Assembly (NCBI GenBank): GCA_958421035.1
Contig: CATZKS010000108.1
Span: 1-7,101, forward strand
Reading direction: 5' to 3'
Length of the DNA stretch: 7,101 nt
DNA from: an uncultured Collinsella sp.
GTDB taxonomy: Bacteria > Actinomycetota > Coriobacteriia > Coriobacteriales > Coriobacteriaceae
The position numbers were made by a program, and so were the translations under genes. How positions within the stretch are numbered: position 1 is the stretch's first letter; each line of letters starts with the position of its first letter. The notes under the pieces were generated by a model. That model was not told the DNA's origin and did not search any database. It saw only the letters and a list, made by a program, of their open reading frames with translations. This document shows, one piece after another, positions 1-5,836 of the stretch.

Positions 1-261
1 GGAGCACACGACGGCGCGAACACCTTCGACCTTGTTGGCGGCCAGGCTGATGCCGACGCCGGTACCGCAGATCAGGATACCCAGGTCGACGTCACCGTTG
101 GCAACGGCCTTACCCACCTTGTAGCCGGCGATGGGGTAATCAAAGCTCTCGGAGGTGTCGGTTCCAAAGTTCACGACCTCGCAGCCGCGCTCCTTCAGGT
201 GCTCGGAAATGATGTTCTTGAGCTCGACGGCGGCATGGTCGTTGCCGATACCAATCTTCAT
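1..261 (-). CDS. rpiB: Ribose-5-phosphate isomerase B, N-terminal 87 residues (gene cut by left edge)
   Basis: This gene encodes the RpiB/LacA/LacB-type sugar-phosphate isomerase, which interconverts ribose 5-phosphate and ribulose 5-phosphate in the cytosolic non-oxidative pentose phosphate pathway. The 87 visible codons start with an ATG (complement of 259-261) and stay open to base 1. The N-terminus MKIGIGNDHAAVELK carries the family's Asp-His pair (D8, H9). GTDTSESFDYP (33-43) matches the usual GT..E..DYP segment. ILICGTGVGISLAANK (62-77) contains the catalytic-type cysteine C65 and the phosphate-binding GTG. The full family protein is about 150 residues, so roughly 60 C-terminal residues lie outside the window. 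A purine-rich ribosome binding site (AGAGAGGAA) sits about 8 bases upstream of the ATG. The gene is divergent from cyuA. LacA/LacB-type isomerases share the fold, but without a lac/tagatose context RpiB is the better name. Confidence 0.93.
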   Translation of the reverse strand, partial: MKIGIGNDHAAVELKNIISEHLKERGCEVVNFGTDTSESFDYPIAGYKVGKAVANGDVDLGILICGTGVGISLAANKVEGVRAVVCS

Positions 262-339
262 GAGTGGTTCCTCTCTGGTCCGTGCGGCGGAATTGCTAAA
301 GGTTTTACCGCGTTCGACTGCATGATAGCGCGACTTTTG

Positions 340-367
340 TGTAAACGCTCGGGCGTTTTTTGGTCAA
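340..367 (-). promoter_or_regulatory. Candidate promoter for rpiB
   Basis: On the minus strand, TTGACC (complement of 362-367) is followed after 16 bases by TTTACA (complement of 340-345), or after 17 bases by TTACAC. This would place transcription start near base 333 and give a leader of about 70 bases before the rpiB ATG. The match to the vegetative sigma consensus is good at -35 and fair at -10. It is an inference from sequence only. Confidence 0.4.
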
Positions 368-371
368 ACGC
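343..371. repeat. Three AACGC-type arms forming alternative dyads in the rpiB promoter spacer
   Basis: AAACGC (343-348), GCGTTT (353-358) and AAACGC (366-371) follow one another, so the middle arm can pair with either flank. The first dyad has a 4-base TCGG centre and lies between the candidate -10 and -35 of the rpiB promoter, where an operator could sit. A further 8-bp inverted repeat, TGCTAAAG (294-301) and CTTTAGCA (371-378), encloses the region. A run of six T follows the first dyad on the plus strand, so it also resembles a weak terminator, though no plus-strand gene ends here. Confidence 0.4.
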
Positions 372-449
372 TTTAGCATGCAACAAGACCGGCTTTTCAT
401 GAATGAATGCCGTCAGATTGCGCTTAAGCGCCGTCCGTCGGAACCATGG

Positions 450-478
450 TTGCGGTTTCTGATGCATTGTTATCAAAT
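450..478 (+). promoter_or_regulatory. Candidate promoter for cyuA
   Basis: TTGCGG (450-455) is followed after 17 bases by TCAAAT (473-478). The -35 element is reasonable and the -10 is weak, with TATCAA at 471-476 as an alternative. Transcription would begin near base 485, inside the palindrome at 479-496. Placement is a guess from consensus matching. Confidence 0.3.
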
Positions 479-496
479 AAAAGAGTTAACTCTTTT
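479..496. promoter_or_regulatory. Perfect 18-bp palindrome, likely operator upstream of cyuA
   Basis: AAAAGAGTTAACTCTTTT is identical to its own reverse complement over all 18 bases, centred between 487 and 488, about 45 bases before the cyuA start. It directly follows the candidate -10, so a bound protein would block transcription initiation. Its continuous symmetry without a loop favours a dimeric DNA-binding protein over an RNA hairpin. The regulator is unknown; none is encoded in the window. Confidence 0.5.
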
Positions 497-532
497 TGAG
501 AGCCCAGTCCGTTATACAAGTAGGAGATACCT

Positions 533-1852
533 ATGCCTGCCGATTCCCTTCGTGATACCGCGTTTTGCGATGTTTTGAACCGCGAGCTTGTCTGTGCGCT
601 CGGCTGCACCGAGCCTATTGCCGTTGCCTATGCAGCGGCGCTGGCGAGCCAGACGCTCGGTTGCGAACCCGATCATATGGATGTCGCCTGCTCGGGCAAC
701 ATCATCAAGAACGTTAAGAGCGTGACCGTGCCCAATTCGGGCGGTATGCACGGTATTGAGGCGGCGGCCGTGCTCGGTGCCGTGGGCGGCGACGCCAAGA
801 GCGCGCTTGAGGTGCTCGAGAGCGTTGACGATAAAGACCGTGCTCGTGTGGCCGAGCTCCTCGCCGATGCCGGCTACTGCGATGTGTCGCTTGTCGAGGG
901 TGTGCCCAACCTCTACATCAAGGTGACTGCCACAGCCGGGGGCCATACCGCAGTCGTCGAGATTACCGACCACCACACCAATGTCACGTGCCATACGCTC
1001 GACGGTATTCCGGTATGCGGCAAGTCGGCGGGGGAGTGTGCCGCCTGCGCCGAGCGCGTTATGGCCGAGCGTGCGGCAGATAGCGCTGACACGCCCATGT
1101 CGATTGAGTCCATCATCGACTTTATTGAGGACGGCGACATCGATGGTGCCCGCGCTGCCGTTGAGCGTCAGATTGAGCTGAACGGCGCGATCAGCGCCGA
1201 GGGCCTGGCGCACGCTTGGGGTGCCGAGGTTGGCCGCACGCTGCTGGGTGCTCGTGCCGATGACGTCGCCTGCCGTGCCCGCGCCCGTGCGGCCGCCGGG
1301 TCCGACGCCCGCATGAACGGCTGTGCGCTGCCGGTCGCCATTGTGTGCGGCTCGGGCAACCAGGGCATTACCTGCGCACTGCCCGTTATGGAGTATGCCG
1401 AGTACCTGCGCTGCGACCACGATCGCCTGGTGCGCGCCGTGATGCTGTCCGATCTTATCGCTGTGCATATCAAGAGCTATATTGGTGCGCTCTCGGCGTT
1501 TTGCGGTGCTATTTGCGCCGCGTGTGGCGCCGGCGCTGCGATTACCTGGCTGTGTGGTGGCACGCGCGAGCAGATTGGCGCGACGGTTTCGAACACACTC
1601 GGTAACGTGGGCGGCATCGTGTGCGATGGCGCCAAGGCAAGCTGTGCCGCCAAGATTTCCGCTGCCGTTGATGCGGCGATTCTAGGTCACGATATGGCCA
1701 TGCAGGGTCGTGGCTTCCGCGCCGGCGAGGGCCTGATCCAGGATACCGTCGAGCAGACAATCGCCAGCATGGGCTACGTGGGCCGTGTGGGTATGAAAGA
1801 TACTGATGTCGAGATCCTCAACATCATGATCGGCAAGACTCGAGTCTGTTAG
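533..1852 (+). CDS. cyuA: L-cysteine desulfidase, CyuA/YhaM (UPF0597) family
   Basis: The 439-residue protein matches the UPF0597/YhaM family, related to the iron-sulfur L-serine dehydratase alpha chain. Characterised members break L-cysteine into pyruvate, ammonia and sulfide using a labile [4Fe-4S] cluster in the cytosol. Family signatures seen here are GCTEPIA (24-30) with the conserved early cysteine C25, CSGNIIKN (53-60), VPNSGGMHG (66-74), GSGNQGIT (273-280), the cysteine-rich AFCGAICAACGAGAA (322-336) and GNVGGIVCDGAKASCA (357-372). C25 plus cysteines in the last two segments are the expected cluster ligands; I cannot assign them exactly. Length is normal for the family. The ATG has AGGAG seven bases ahead. 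It stands alone, without the CyuP transporter or CyuR regulator of enterobacteria, and converges on the HAD gene. An older generic label would be serine dehydratase alpha-family protein. Confidence 0.88.
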   Translation: MPADSLRDTAFCDVLNRELVCALGCTEPIAVAYAAALASQTLGCEPDHMDVACSGNIIKNVKSVTVPNSGGMHGIEAAAVLGAVGGDAKSALEVLESVDDKDRARVAELLADAGYCDVSLVEGVPNLYIKVTATAGGHTAVVEITDHHTNVTCHTLDGIPVCGKSAGECAACAERVMAERAADSADTPMSIESIIDFIEDGDIDGARAAVERQIELNGAISAEGLAHAWGAEVGRTLLGARADDVACRARARAAAGSDARMNGCALPVAIVCGSGNQGITCALPVMEYAEYLRCDHDRLVRAVMLSDLIAVHIKSYIGALSAFCGAICAACGAGAAITWLCGGTREQIGATVSNTLGNVGGIVCDGAKASCAAKISAAVDAAILGHDMAMQGRGFRAGEGLIQDTVEQTIASMGYVGRVGMKDTDVEILNIMIGKTRVC

Positions 1853-1860
1853 TTATTGGT

Positions 1861-1884
1861 TCCGCCGTTCTACCGAACGGCGGA
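1861..1884 (+). terminator. GC-rich hairpin after cyuA, no T-tract
   Basis: TCCGCCGTTC (1861-1870) and GAACGGCGGA (1875-1884) form a perfect 10-bp stem with a TACC loop, starting 8 bases after the cyuA stop. A second hairpin follows (CTCTGC at 1893-1898, GCAGAG at 1906-1911). Neither has a T-run on either strand, so they are not classical intrinsic terminators. They may protect the mRNA 3' end or assist factor-dependent termination. Confidence 0.45.
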
Positions 1885-2033
1885 CCGGCCGACTCTGCAA
1901 GCCCGGCAGAGCGGCAATCTGCCTTTCAACTTCGGCGACATGACCAGAAGGTCAATGCCGCCTTGTTTCAAGGCACCTTGCTCGCTCTGGCGGGCTTTCG
2001 CTGTCGTTGCCATAACATCGGCGTTGTCTTTGT

Positions 2034-2065
2034 AATGTGACAAGGGACGGTCTATTTGTCACATT
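2034..2065. repeat. Degenerate REP-like palindrome (AATGTGACAA / TTGTCACATT)
   Basis: AATGTGACAA (2034-2043) and TTGTCACATT (2056-2065) are perfect 10-base inverted arms around GGGACGGTCTAT. It resembles, from memory, a palindrome with a GGGAC-GTCCC core seen between genes in many Coriobacteriia and Firmicutes; here the core is decayed. Four T continue after the right arm (TTTTT at 2064-2068, then C), so it could also act as a plus-strand terminator about 180 bases after cyuA. It lies between two converging genes, a common place for such elements. Confidence 0.5.
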
Positions 2066-2106
2066 TTTCTCAACCTGCGGCGCTATTTTGTTTGGTGGGA
2101 GGGGTC

Positions 2107-2865
2107 CTATGACAGTTCGTCGGCTACTTGGTGTTCGTAGACGGCTTCTACTACGGCGTTGAAATCGCGGGCGAAGTCTTCCATGGTTCCGTGCCAGGTG
2201 GCTCGGCCGGGTTTTCCCTGGCCAACATAGGCAGTTTGAATGCCGCAGGCGGGGCTAGGGAAGTCGCGCTTGGGATCGTTGCCCACCATAAGGACCTCGT
2301 GTGGGTCGAGTCCCATCACCTGAAGCTGCTCGAGATAGTAGGTGGCATCGGGCTTGCAGCGGGTGGTGTTTCCCATGTGCGTGACGAGCTCAAAGGGGGC
2401 GTCGGCCAGGTCGCCCCAACCCATGCGGCACTCGATGGCCCCCTGGGGAAAGCTGGGGTTGGTAAAGAGCGCGCAGCGCAGTCCTGCGTCCTGTACGGCC
2501 TGGAGAGCGGCGTGTGCGCCCGGCATGGCGTGGGCGTTGATGACATCGTCGTTCTTGTACGGAAGCACTTCGCGGTCGTAGTAGGTAAACGCCTCGTAGA
2601 TGAGGGGATCGGAGAGGCAGATGCCGCATCGGCGCTCGACCTCGGTGCGGTAAAATTCAAGATTGGTGCGGTTGTCCGTGCCGCTTCGGCGGTTGGCGTT
2701 GAGGTCGACCAGAATGGTGCCGAGGCGCGCCATCGTGCCACCGCGGCTGCGGCGTCCGATATCCGCGAGCATCGACGATACATCCTTAAAATAGCGAAGG
2801 ATGAACGCGTTGAGGTTGATGCTGAGAAGCGTCTCGTCCATATCGAAAACGACTGCTTTGAGCAC
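2107..2865 (-). CDS. HAD-superfamily hydrolase, subfamily I
   Basis: This is a 252-residue haloacid dehalogenase-type hydrolase, probably a cytosolic phosphatase acting on a small phosphorylated molecule; the substrate cannot be told. Motif I is VVFDMDETLL (5-14), with nucleophile D8 and acid D10. A helical cap (about 20-110) follows. Motif II is ALFTNP (132-137) with T135. Motif III is K171 in CKPD. Motif IV is VGNDPKRD (194-201) with D197 and D201 for Mg2+. All catalytic residues are present. The start is GTG (complement of 2863-2865), preceded at 5 bases by AGAAAGGTG. The next in-frame ATG is residue 9, inside motif I, and would remove the nucleophile, so the GTG start is firm. It converges on cyuA and is divergent from rpsA. 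Resemblance to phosphoglycolate phosphatase/YjjG-like members is general only. Confidence 0.88.
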   Translation of the reverse strand: MLKAVVFDMDETLLSINLNAFILRYFKDVSSMLADIGRRSRGGTMARLGTILVDLNANRRSGTDNRTNLEFYRTEVERRCGICLSDPLIYEAFTYYDREVLPYKNDDVINAHAMPGAHAALQAVQDAGLRCALFTNPSFPQGAIECRMGWGDLADAPFELVTHMGNTTRCKPDATYYLEQLQVMGLDPHEVLMVGNDPKRDFPSPACGIQTAYVGQGKPGRATWHGTMEDFARDFNAVVEAVYEHQVADELS

Positions 2866-2953
2866 GCGGGCACCTTTCTCGATAAATCGTTCCAGAATCG
2901 TTGCTCCGGATACTTTACCCCAAAGCCGTATGCCTAACTGCCTATCGTCAACT

Positions 2954-2995
2954 TATGGAGACGGTCGTCCACAAGATTGCGAAAAAGTCTCCATA
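2954..2995. repeat. 9-bp inverted repeat between the HAD gene and rpsA
   Basis: TATGGAGAC (2954-2962) and GTCTCCATA (2987-2995) are perfect inverted arms separated by 24 bases. They lie about 90 bases upstream of the HAD start and 25 bases upstream of the candidate rpsA -35. The 314-base gap 2866-3179 otherwise holds the rpsA promoter candidate and leader; I found no convincing promoter for the HAD gene and no small gene. Two spaced regulator sites or chance are both possible. Confidence 0.4.
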
Positions 2996-3019
2996 CGAGT
3001 AAAAAATCGCAGTTCACGC

Positions 3020-3048
3020 TTGAAATCGAAATGATTTCCCCGTAACCT
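3020..3048 (+). promoter_or_regulatory. Candidate promoter for rpsA
   Basis: TTGAAA (3020-3025) is followed after 17 bases by TAACCT (3043-3048). Transcription would start near 3056, giving a leader of about 125 bases before the TTG start. The -35 is good, the -10 moderate. A run of A (2999-3006) just upstream could act as an UP-like element. This is the best match I found in the gap, but not a unique one. Confidence 0.33.
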
Positions 3049-3136
3049 ATACGAACGTGATTGCATAAGCGTCACATTAGTATCTGTCGGCTCCCGAGTG
3101 TTCCTAAACGTTGTGTGCTTGTCGCACCCTTCTGTA

Positions 3137-3182
3137 GGTCCTAGCAATCGGGGCCCCGTAGTTCGAAAGGGGTCCACCTTTG
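3137..3182 (+). promoter_or_regulatory. rpsA leader: hairpin that can mask the ribosome binding site
   Basis: The Shine-Dalgarno GAAAGGGG (3165-3172) lies 7 bases before the TTG start. GGGCCCC (3151-3157) can pair with GGGGTCC (3169-3175), with one G-U pair and an 11-base loop, burying the GGGG. A competing pairing joins GGTCC (3137-3141) to GGGCC (3151-3155), which would free the site. The self-complementary CGGGGCCCCG spans 3149-3158. Ribosomal protein S1 of E. coli represses its own mRNA through leader structure; a similar feedback here is inference only. Confidence 0.4.
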
Positions 3183-4346
3183 AGTGAGATTCAGAACTCG
3201 TCCATTTTCTCTCTTGACGATGTCAACGAGGAGGAGATGAACAACCTCATCGACGGTACGATTACCGACTTTGATGAGGGCGATCTCGTTAACGGCACTG
3301 TCGTTAAGATCGAGCATGACGAGGTGCTCGTTGACATCGGATTCAAGTCCGAGGGCGTTATCCCGGTCCGCGAGCTGTCCATCCGCAAGGACGCTAACCC
3401 TGCAGACATCGTTGCACTCGGTGATCCCATCGAGGCTCTGGTTCTCCAGAAGGAGGACAAGGACGGTCGTCTGGTCCTGTCCAAGAAGCGTGCCGAGTAC
3501 GAGCGTGCTTGGAACCGCATCGAGGAGAAGTTCAACTCCGGCGAGAACGTCGAGGGCGAGGTTATCGAGGTTGTCAAGGGCGGCCTGATCCTCGACATCG
3601 GCCTGCGTGGCTTCCTGCCCGCTTCCCTCGTCGACCTCCGTCGCGTCAAGGACCTCACCTCCTACATGGGCACCCGCATCGAGGCCCGCGTTATCGAGAT
3701 GGACCGCAACCGCAACAACGTCGTCCTCTCCCGTCGCGTCGTGCTCGAGGAGTCCCGTAAGGCCGAGCGCTCCGAGATCCTGTCCAAGCTCAAGTCTGGC
3801 ATGCGTCTCCAGGGCACTGTTTCCTCCATCGTCGACTTCGGCGCCTTCGTCGACCTCGGCGGTATCGACGGCCTCATCCACATCTCCGAGCTCTCCTGGA
3901 ACCACGTCAACCATCCTTCCGAGGTTGTCAAGGTCGGCCAGGAGGTCGAGGTCGAGGTTCTCGACGTCGATCTCAACCGTGAGCGCATCTCCCTGGGTCT
4001 CAAGCAGACCACCGAGGATCCGTGGCGCGCACTGGTCAAGAAGTACCCCGTCGGCGCTATCGTCGAGGGCACTGTGACCAAGCTTGTCCCGTTCGGCGCT
4101 TTCGTCGACCTGGGCGAGGGCATCGAGGGCCTGGTGCACATCTCCGAGATGGCCAACAAGCACGTCGACCAGCCTTCTCAGGTCACCCACGTGGGCGACA
4201 AGGTTCAGGTCAAGGTCATGGAGATCGACCTCGACCGTCGTCGCATCTCCCTGTCCATGAAGTCTGCTGCTGAGACTCTGGGCGTCGAGATCGAGGTTAC
4301 CCCGCTTCCTTCCGAGAAGAAGGACGAGGAGACCGACGCCGAGTAA
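3180..4346 (+). CDS. rpsA: 30S ribosomal protein S1
   Basis: The 388-residue protein has four S1 (OB-fold) RNA-binding domains at about 34-103, 121-186, 207-275 and 292-361. Domains 3 and 4 are the most alike, each with FGAFVDLG followed by GL[IV]HISE. S1 binds mRNA at the 30S platform and helps load it; the four-domain form with a short acidic tail (EKKDEETDAE) is usual in Actinobacteria and Firmicutes, against six domains in E. coli. The start is TTG at 3180, backed by GAAAGGGG seven bases upstream; no ATG or GTG lies in frame between that site and the domain, and the first in-frame ATG is residue 20. Codons strongly prefer C-ending forms and GAG, as expected for a highly expressed gene and unlike the neighbours. 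A strong terminator follows 24 bases after the stop. Confidence 0.97.
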   Translation: MSEIQNSSIFSLDDVNEEEMNNLIDGTITDFDEGDLVNGTVVKIEHDEVLVDIGFKSEGVIPVRELSIRKDANPADIVALGDPIEALVLQKEDKDGRLVLSKKRAEYERAWNRIEEKFNSGENVEGEVIEVVKGGLILDIGLRGFLPASLVDLRRVKDLTSYMGTRIEARVIEMDRNRNNVVLSRRVVLEESRKAERSEILSKLKSGMRLQGTVSSIVDFGAFVDLGGIDGLIHISELSWNHVNHPSEVVKVGQEVEVEVLDVDLNRERISLGLKQTTEDPWRALVKKYPVGAIVEGTVTKLVPFGAFVDLGEGIEGLVHISEMANKHVDQPSQVTHVGDKVQVKVMEIDLDRRRISLSMKSAAETLGVEIEVTPLPSEKKDEETDAE

Positions 4347-4370
4347 ATCGGTTTGACGATCACTTGTTTT

Positions 4371-4404
4371 AAGGGATCCGTCCGCAATGGACGGGTCCCT
4401 TTTT
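4371..4404 (+). terminator. Intrinsic terminator of rpsA
   Basis: AAGGGATCCGTCC (4371-4383) pairs with GGACGGGTCCCTT (4389-4401) across a GCAAT loop, giving a 13-bp stem with one T-G pair. It ends in a T-run to 4404. It begins 24 bases after the rpsA stop, so rpsA is transcribed apart from rnpB. Confidence 0.9.
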
Positions 4405-4649
4405 GCATTTGCTGCTGAGGCGCGCGATGCTATCCGTGCGCAATGCTGCCCGGGTTGTCTGTTTGCTATTGGGTTGTCGGTGCATGAAAAATGCCGACAT
4501 CCCGCCTCGGGGAGGAGGCGGGAACACACCGAGTAGACGGAGGGGTGCGGAGCGCGGTCGCGTCTCGACTGACGACGTTGCCCATCGACAGGACCATTGT
4601 AACGCATGGCGGTTCTTGGTTTATCGTGTCGAGCGTTTGCGTTGTGCCA
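4405..4649. other. Non-coding stretch between rpsA and rnpB with small hairpins
   Basis: I see no gene here: open frames lack a ribosome binding site and run into rnpB. Two hairpins are adjacent: GTCGG (4476-4480) can pair with CCGAC just before 4499 around a GAAAA loop with a small bulge, and TCCCGCCTC (4500-4508) pairs with GAGGCGGGA (4515-4523) over a GGGGAG loop. Neither is followed by a T-run. The stretch does not match any riboswitch I know. Confidence 0.5.
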
Positions 4650-4676
4650 TTGCCTGCGGCAACGGTGTGTTACACT
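4650..4676 (+). promoter_or_regulatory. Candidate promoter for rnpB
   Basis: TACACT (4671-4676) is a good -10 placed so that transcription would begin near 4683-4684, only a few bases before the P1 helix of RNase P RNA. TTGCCT (4650-4655) is the likely -35, with a short 15-base spacer (16 if read as ATTGCC). The agreement between the -10 and the RNA 5' end is the main support. Confidence 0.55.
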
Positions 4677-4686
4677 CTTGCACTGC

Positions 4687-5044
4687 TGAGTGGGCCAGAC
4701 GGTCGCGCGATGTGCTGCTTGCAGTACGCGTGAGGAAAGTCCGGGCTCCAGAGGGCGGGATGCCGGCTAACGGCCGGGCGGAGTGATCCGACGGAAAGCG
4801 CCGCAGAAAAGAAGACTCCCACCTGCGCCGTAAGGCGTAAAGGGAAAAGCTGAAACGGTGGTGTAAGAGACCACCAGCGTCGTGGCAACACGGCGGCTTG
4901 GCAAACCCCATCCGGAGCAAGCGCGAATAGGAACGCTATGGGCCGGCCCGGTCCGCGTTCGGGTAGCGTGCGTGGAGCTGCACGGTAACGTGCAGACAAG
5001 ATAAATGACCGTTCACGACAGAACCCGGCTTATAGGCCCACTTG
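4687..5044 (+). ncRNA. rnpB: RNase P RNA, bacterial type A
   Basis: This is the catalytic RNA of ribonuclease P, which removes the 5' leader from precursor tRNAs together with the RnpA protein. The 5' conserved core GAGGAAAGTCCGGGCTCC (4733-4749) and the 3' core ACAGAACCCGGCTTA (5018-5032) are nearly invariant and build P4. P1 closes the molecule: AGTGGGCC (4689-4696) with GGCCCACT (5035-5042). P13 (GGTGG..GTAAGAG..CCACC), P14 with a GCAA loop, the L15 region (TTGGCAAACCCC, 4898-4909), P16 (GAACGC 4931-4936 with GCGTTC 4955-4960) and P18 (CTGCACG 4978-4984 with CGTGCAG 4989-4995, GTAA tetraloop) mark it as ancestral type A. The L15 motif reads GGC where E. coli has GGU. The ends are set by P1 and are good to a few bases. 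About 358 bases is normal. Confidence 0.96.
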
Positions 5045-5069
5045 GCATTTTTGTTACCCTGACAATCGG

Positions 5070-5085
5070 TACGGCCTTTGCCGTA
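5070..5085 (+). terminator. Weak hairpin after rnpB
   Basis: TACGGC (5070-5075) pairs with GCCGTA (5080-5085) over CTTT and is followed by TTATT; outer CAAT (5063-5066) and ATTG (5088-5091) could extend it after a mismatch. It lies about 25 bases after rnpB and 45 bases before yigZ. The short stem and broken T-run make it a weak terminator at best; yigZ may be partly read through from rnpB. I found no clear separate yigZ promoter. Confidence 0.35.
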
Positions 5086-5132
5086 TTATTGAGGCTGTTT
5101 ATTGCTGTGCTTTATTCTGTTGAGGGGCTTTG

Positions 5133-5768
5133 TTGGACAGCTATTTTACTCTGCAGTCGAATATTGAGGCTTCGGGCGAGTTTGTGGACCGCAAGAGCCG
5201 GTTTATTGCCCAGCTGGTCCATATTGAGTCCGAGGATGAGGCGAATGCCTTCATCGAGATGGTTCGCAAGCGTCATTACGACGCTCGACATAATGTACCC
5301 GCGTGGATTTTGGTCGATGGACGCGAGCGCCAGAGCGATGACGGTGAGCCGAGCCGCACGAGCGGTATGCCGACGCTCGAGGTGTTGCGCGGTGCGGGAC
5401 GCAAAAATGTTTGCTGCGTAGTGACGCGCTATTTTGGTGGCACGTTGTTGGGGCCTGGTGGCTTGGTACGCGCCTATACCGCGGCGACGCAGACGGCGGT
5501 GGCCGCTGCTCAGGAGGCCGGGCAGATCGTCGAGATGACGAGCGTCGTGCCTGTTGACGTGCATGTGGCCTATCCGCAGTATGAGCAGGTGCTTCGTTTG
5601 GCGCAGGATTCGGGTGCCAAGGTTTCGGATACCGATTACGCGGATGCCGTGACACTTCATTTGGTGTTTAAAGCGGGGGAGCAGGAGCCGTTTTGCGCTA
5701 AGATGCGCGAGCTTATGGCGGGGCGCGAGGAGATTGAGGTCGGCGCTCCTGAATTTGCCGAGTTCTAA
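5133..5768 (+). CDS. YigZ/IMPACT family protein (UPF0029 plus DUF1949)
   Basis: The 211-residue protein has the two-domain YigZ layout: an IMPACT-type N-terminal domain (about 1-125) and a ferredoxin-like DUF1949 C-terminal domain (about 137-195). Signatures are DDGEPSRTSGMP (69-80) and VTRYFGGTLLGPGGLVRAY (97-115). The eukaryotic relative IMPACT regulates the kinase Gcn2; the bacterial role is unsettled, with links to translation or ribosome interaction proposed. Two TTG codons stand in tandem (5130 and 5133). GAGGGG at 5122-5127 lies only 2 bases from the first but 5 from the second, and MDSYFTL is the typical family N-terminus, so I start at 5133. An in-frame start at 5130 would add one residue. 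R75 stands where the family usually has glycine (DDGEPSGTAG). It follows rnpB and ends 4 bases before a strong terminator. Confidence 0.9.
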   Translation: MDSYFTLQSNIEASGEFVDRKSRFIAQLVHIESEDEANAFIEMVRKRHYDARHNVPAWILVDGRERQSDDGEPSRTSGMPTLEVLRGAGRKNVCCVVTRYFGGTLLGPGGLVRAYTAATQTAVAAAQEAGQIVEMTSVVPVDVHVAYPQYEQVLRLAQDSGAKVSDTDYADAVTLHLVFKAGEQEPFCAKMRELMAGREEIEVGAPEFAEF

Positions 5769-5771
5769 CGG

Positions 5772-5823
5772 CGACGGCCGGCGTGCTTTTGGATGAATCC
5801 CAAGTGCGCCGGCCGTCGTTTTT
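5772..5823 (+). terminator. Strong intrinsic terminator of yigZ
   Basis: CGACGGCCGGCG (5772-5783) pairs perfectly with CGCCGGCCGTCG (5807-5818), and the hairpin continues inward through wobble pairs, CTT/AAG and GGA/TCC to a TGAA loop. TTTTT (5819-5823) follows. It starts just after the yigZ stop and lies 13 bases from the end of the converging redox-protein gene; the T-run serves the plus strand only. Confidence 0.92.
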
Positions 5824-5836
5824 CTGTTGCCGCCGT

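Noticed and set aside
512..1468. 318-codon minus-strand open frame opposite cyuA
   Set aside because: It lies within a gene with clear family motifs, its translation matches no family I know, and no ribosome binding site is evident.
1870..2013. 47-codon ATG frame on the minus strand in the cyuA–HAD gap
   Set aside because: There is no ribosome binding site, its end overlaps the hairpin at 1861-1884, and the composition looks arbitrary. It could be a gene remnant, but nothing supports that.
2128..2937. 269-codon plus-strand open frame opposite the HAD gene
   Set aside because: The minus strand carries all four HAD motifs and a proper start; the plus-strand product has no recognisable motif.
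3141..4607. 488-codon open frame on the minus strand opposite rpsA
   Set aside because: It is a shadow caused by the strong C-ending and GAG codon bias of rpsA. It has low-complexity Leu/Asp/Val-rich translation and no known domain, and it crosses the rpsA terminator.
4485..4786. Open frame reading from the rpsA–rnpB gap into rnpB
   Set aside because: It runs into a structural RNA gene, has no ribosome binding site and gives an Arg/Gly-rich product typical of non-coding GC-rich DNA.
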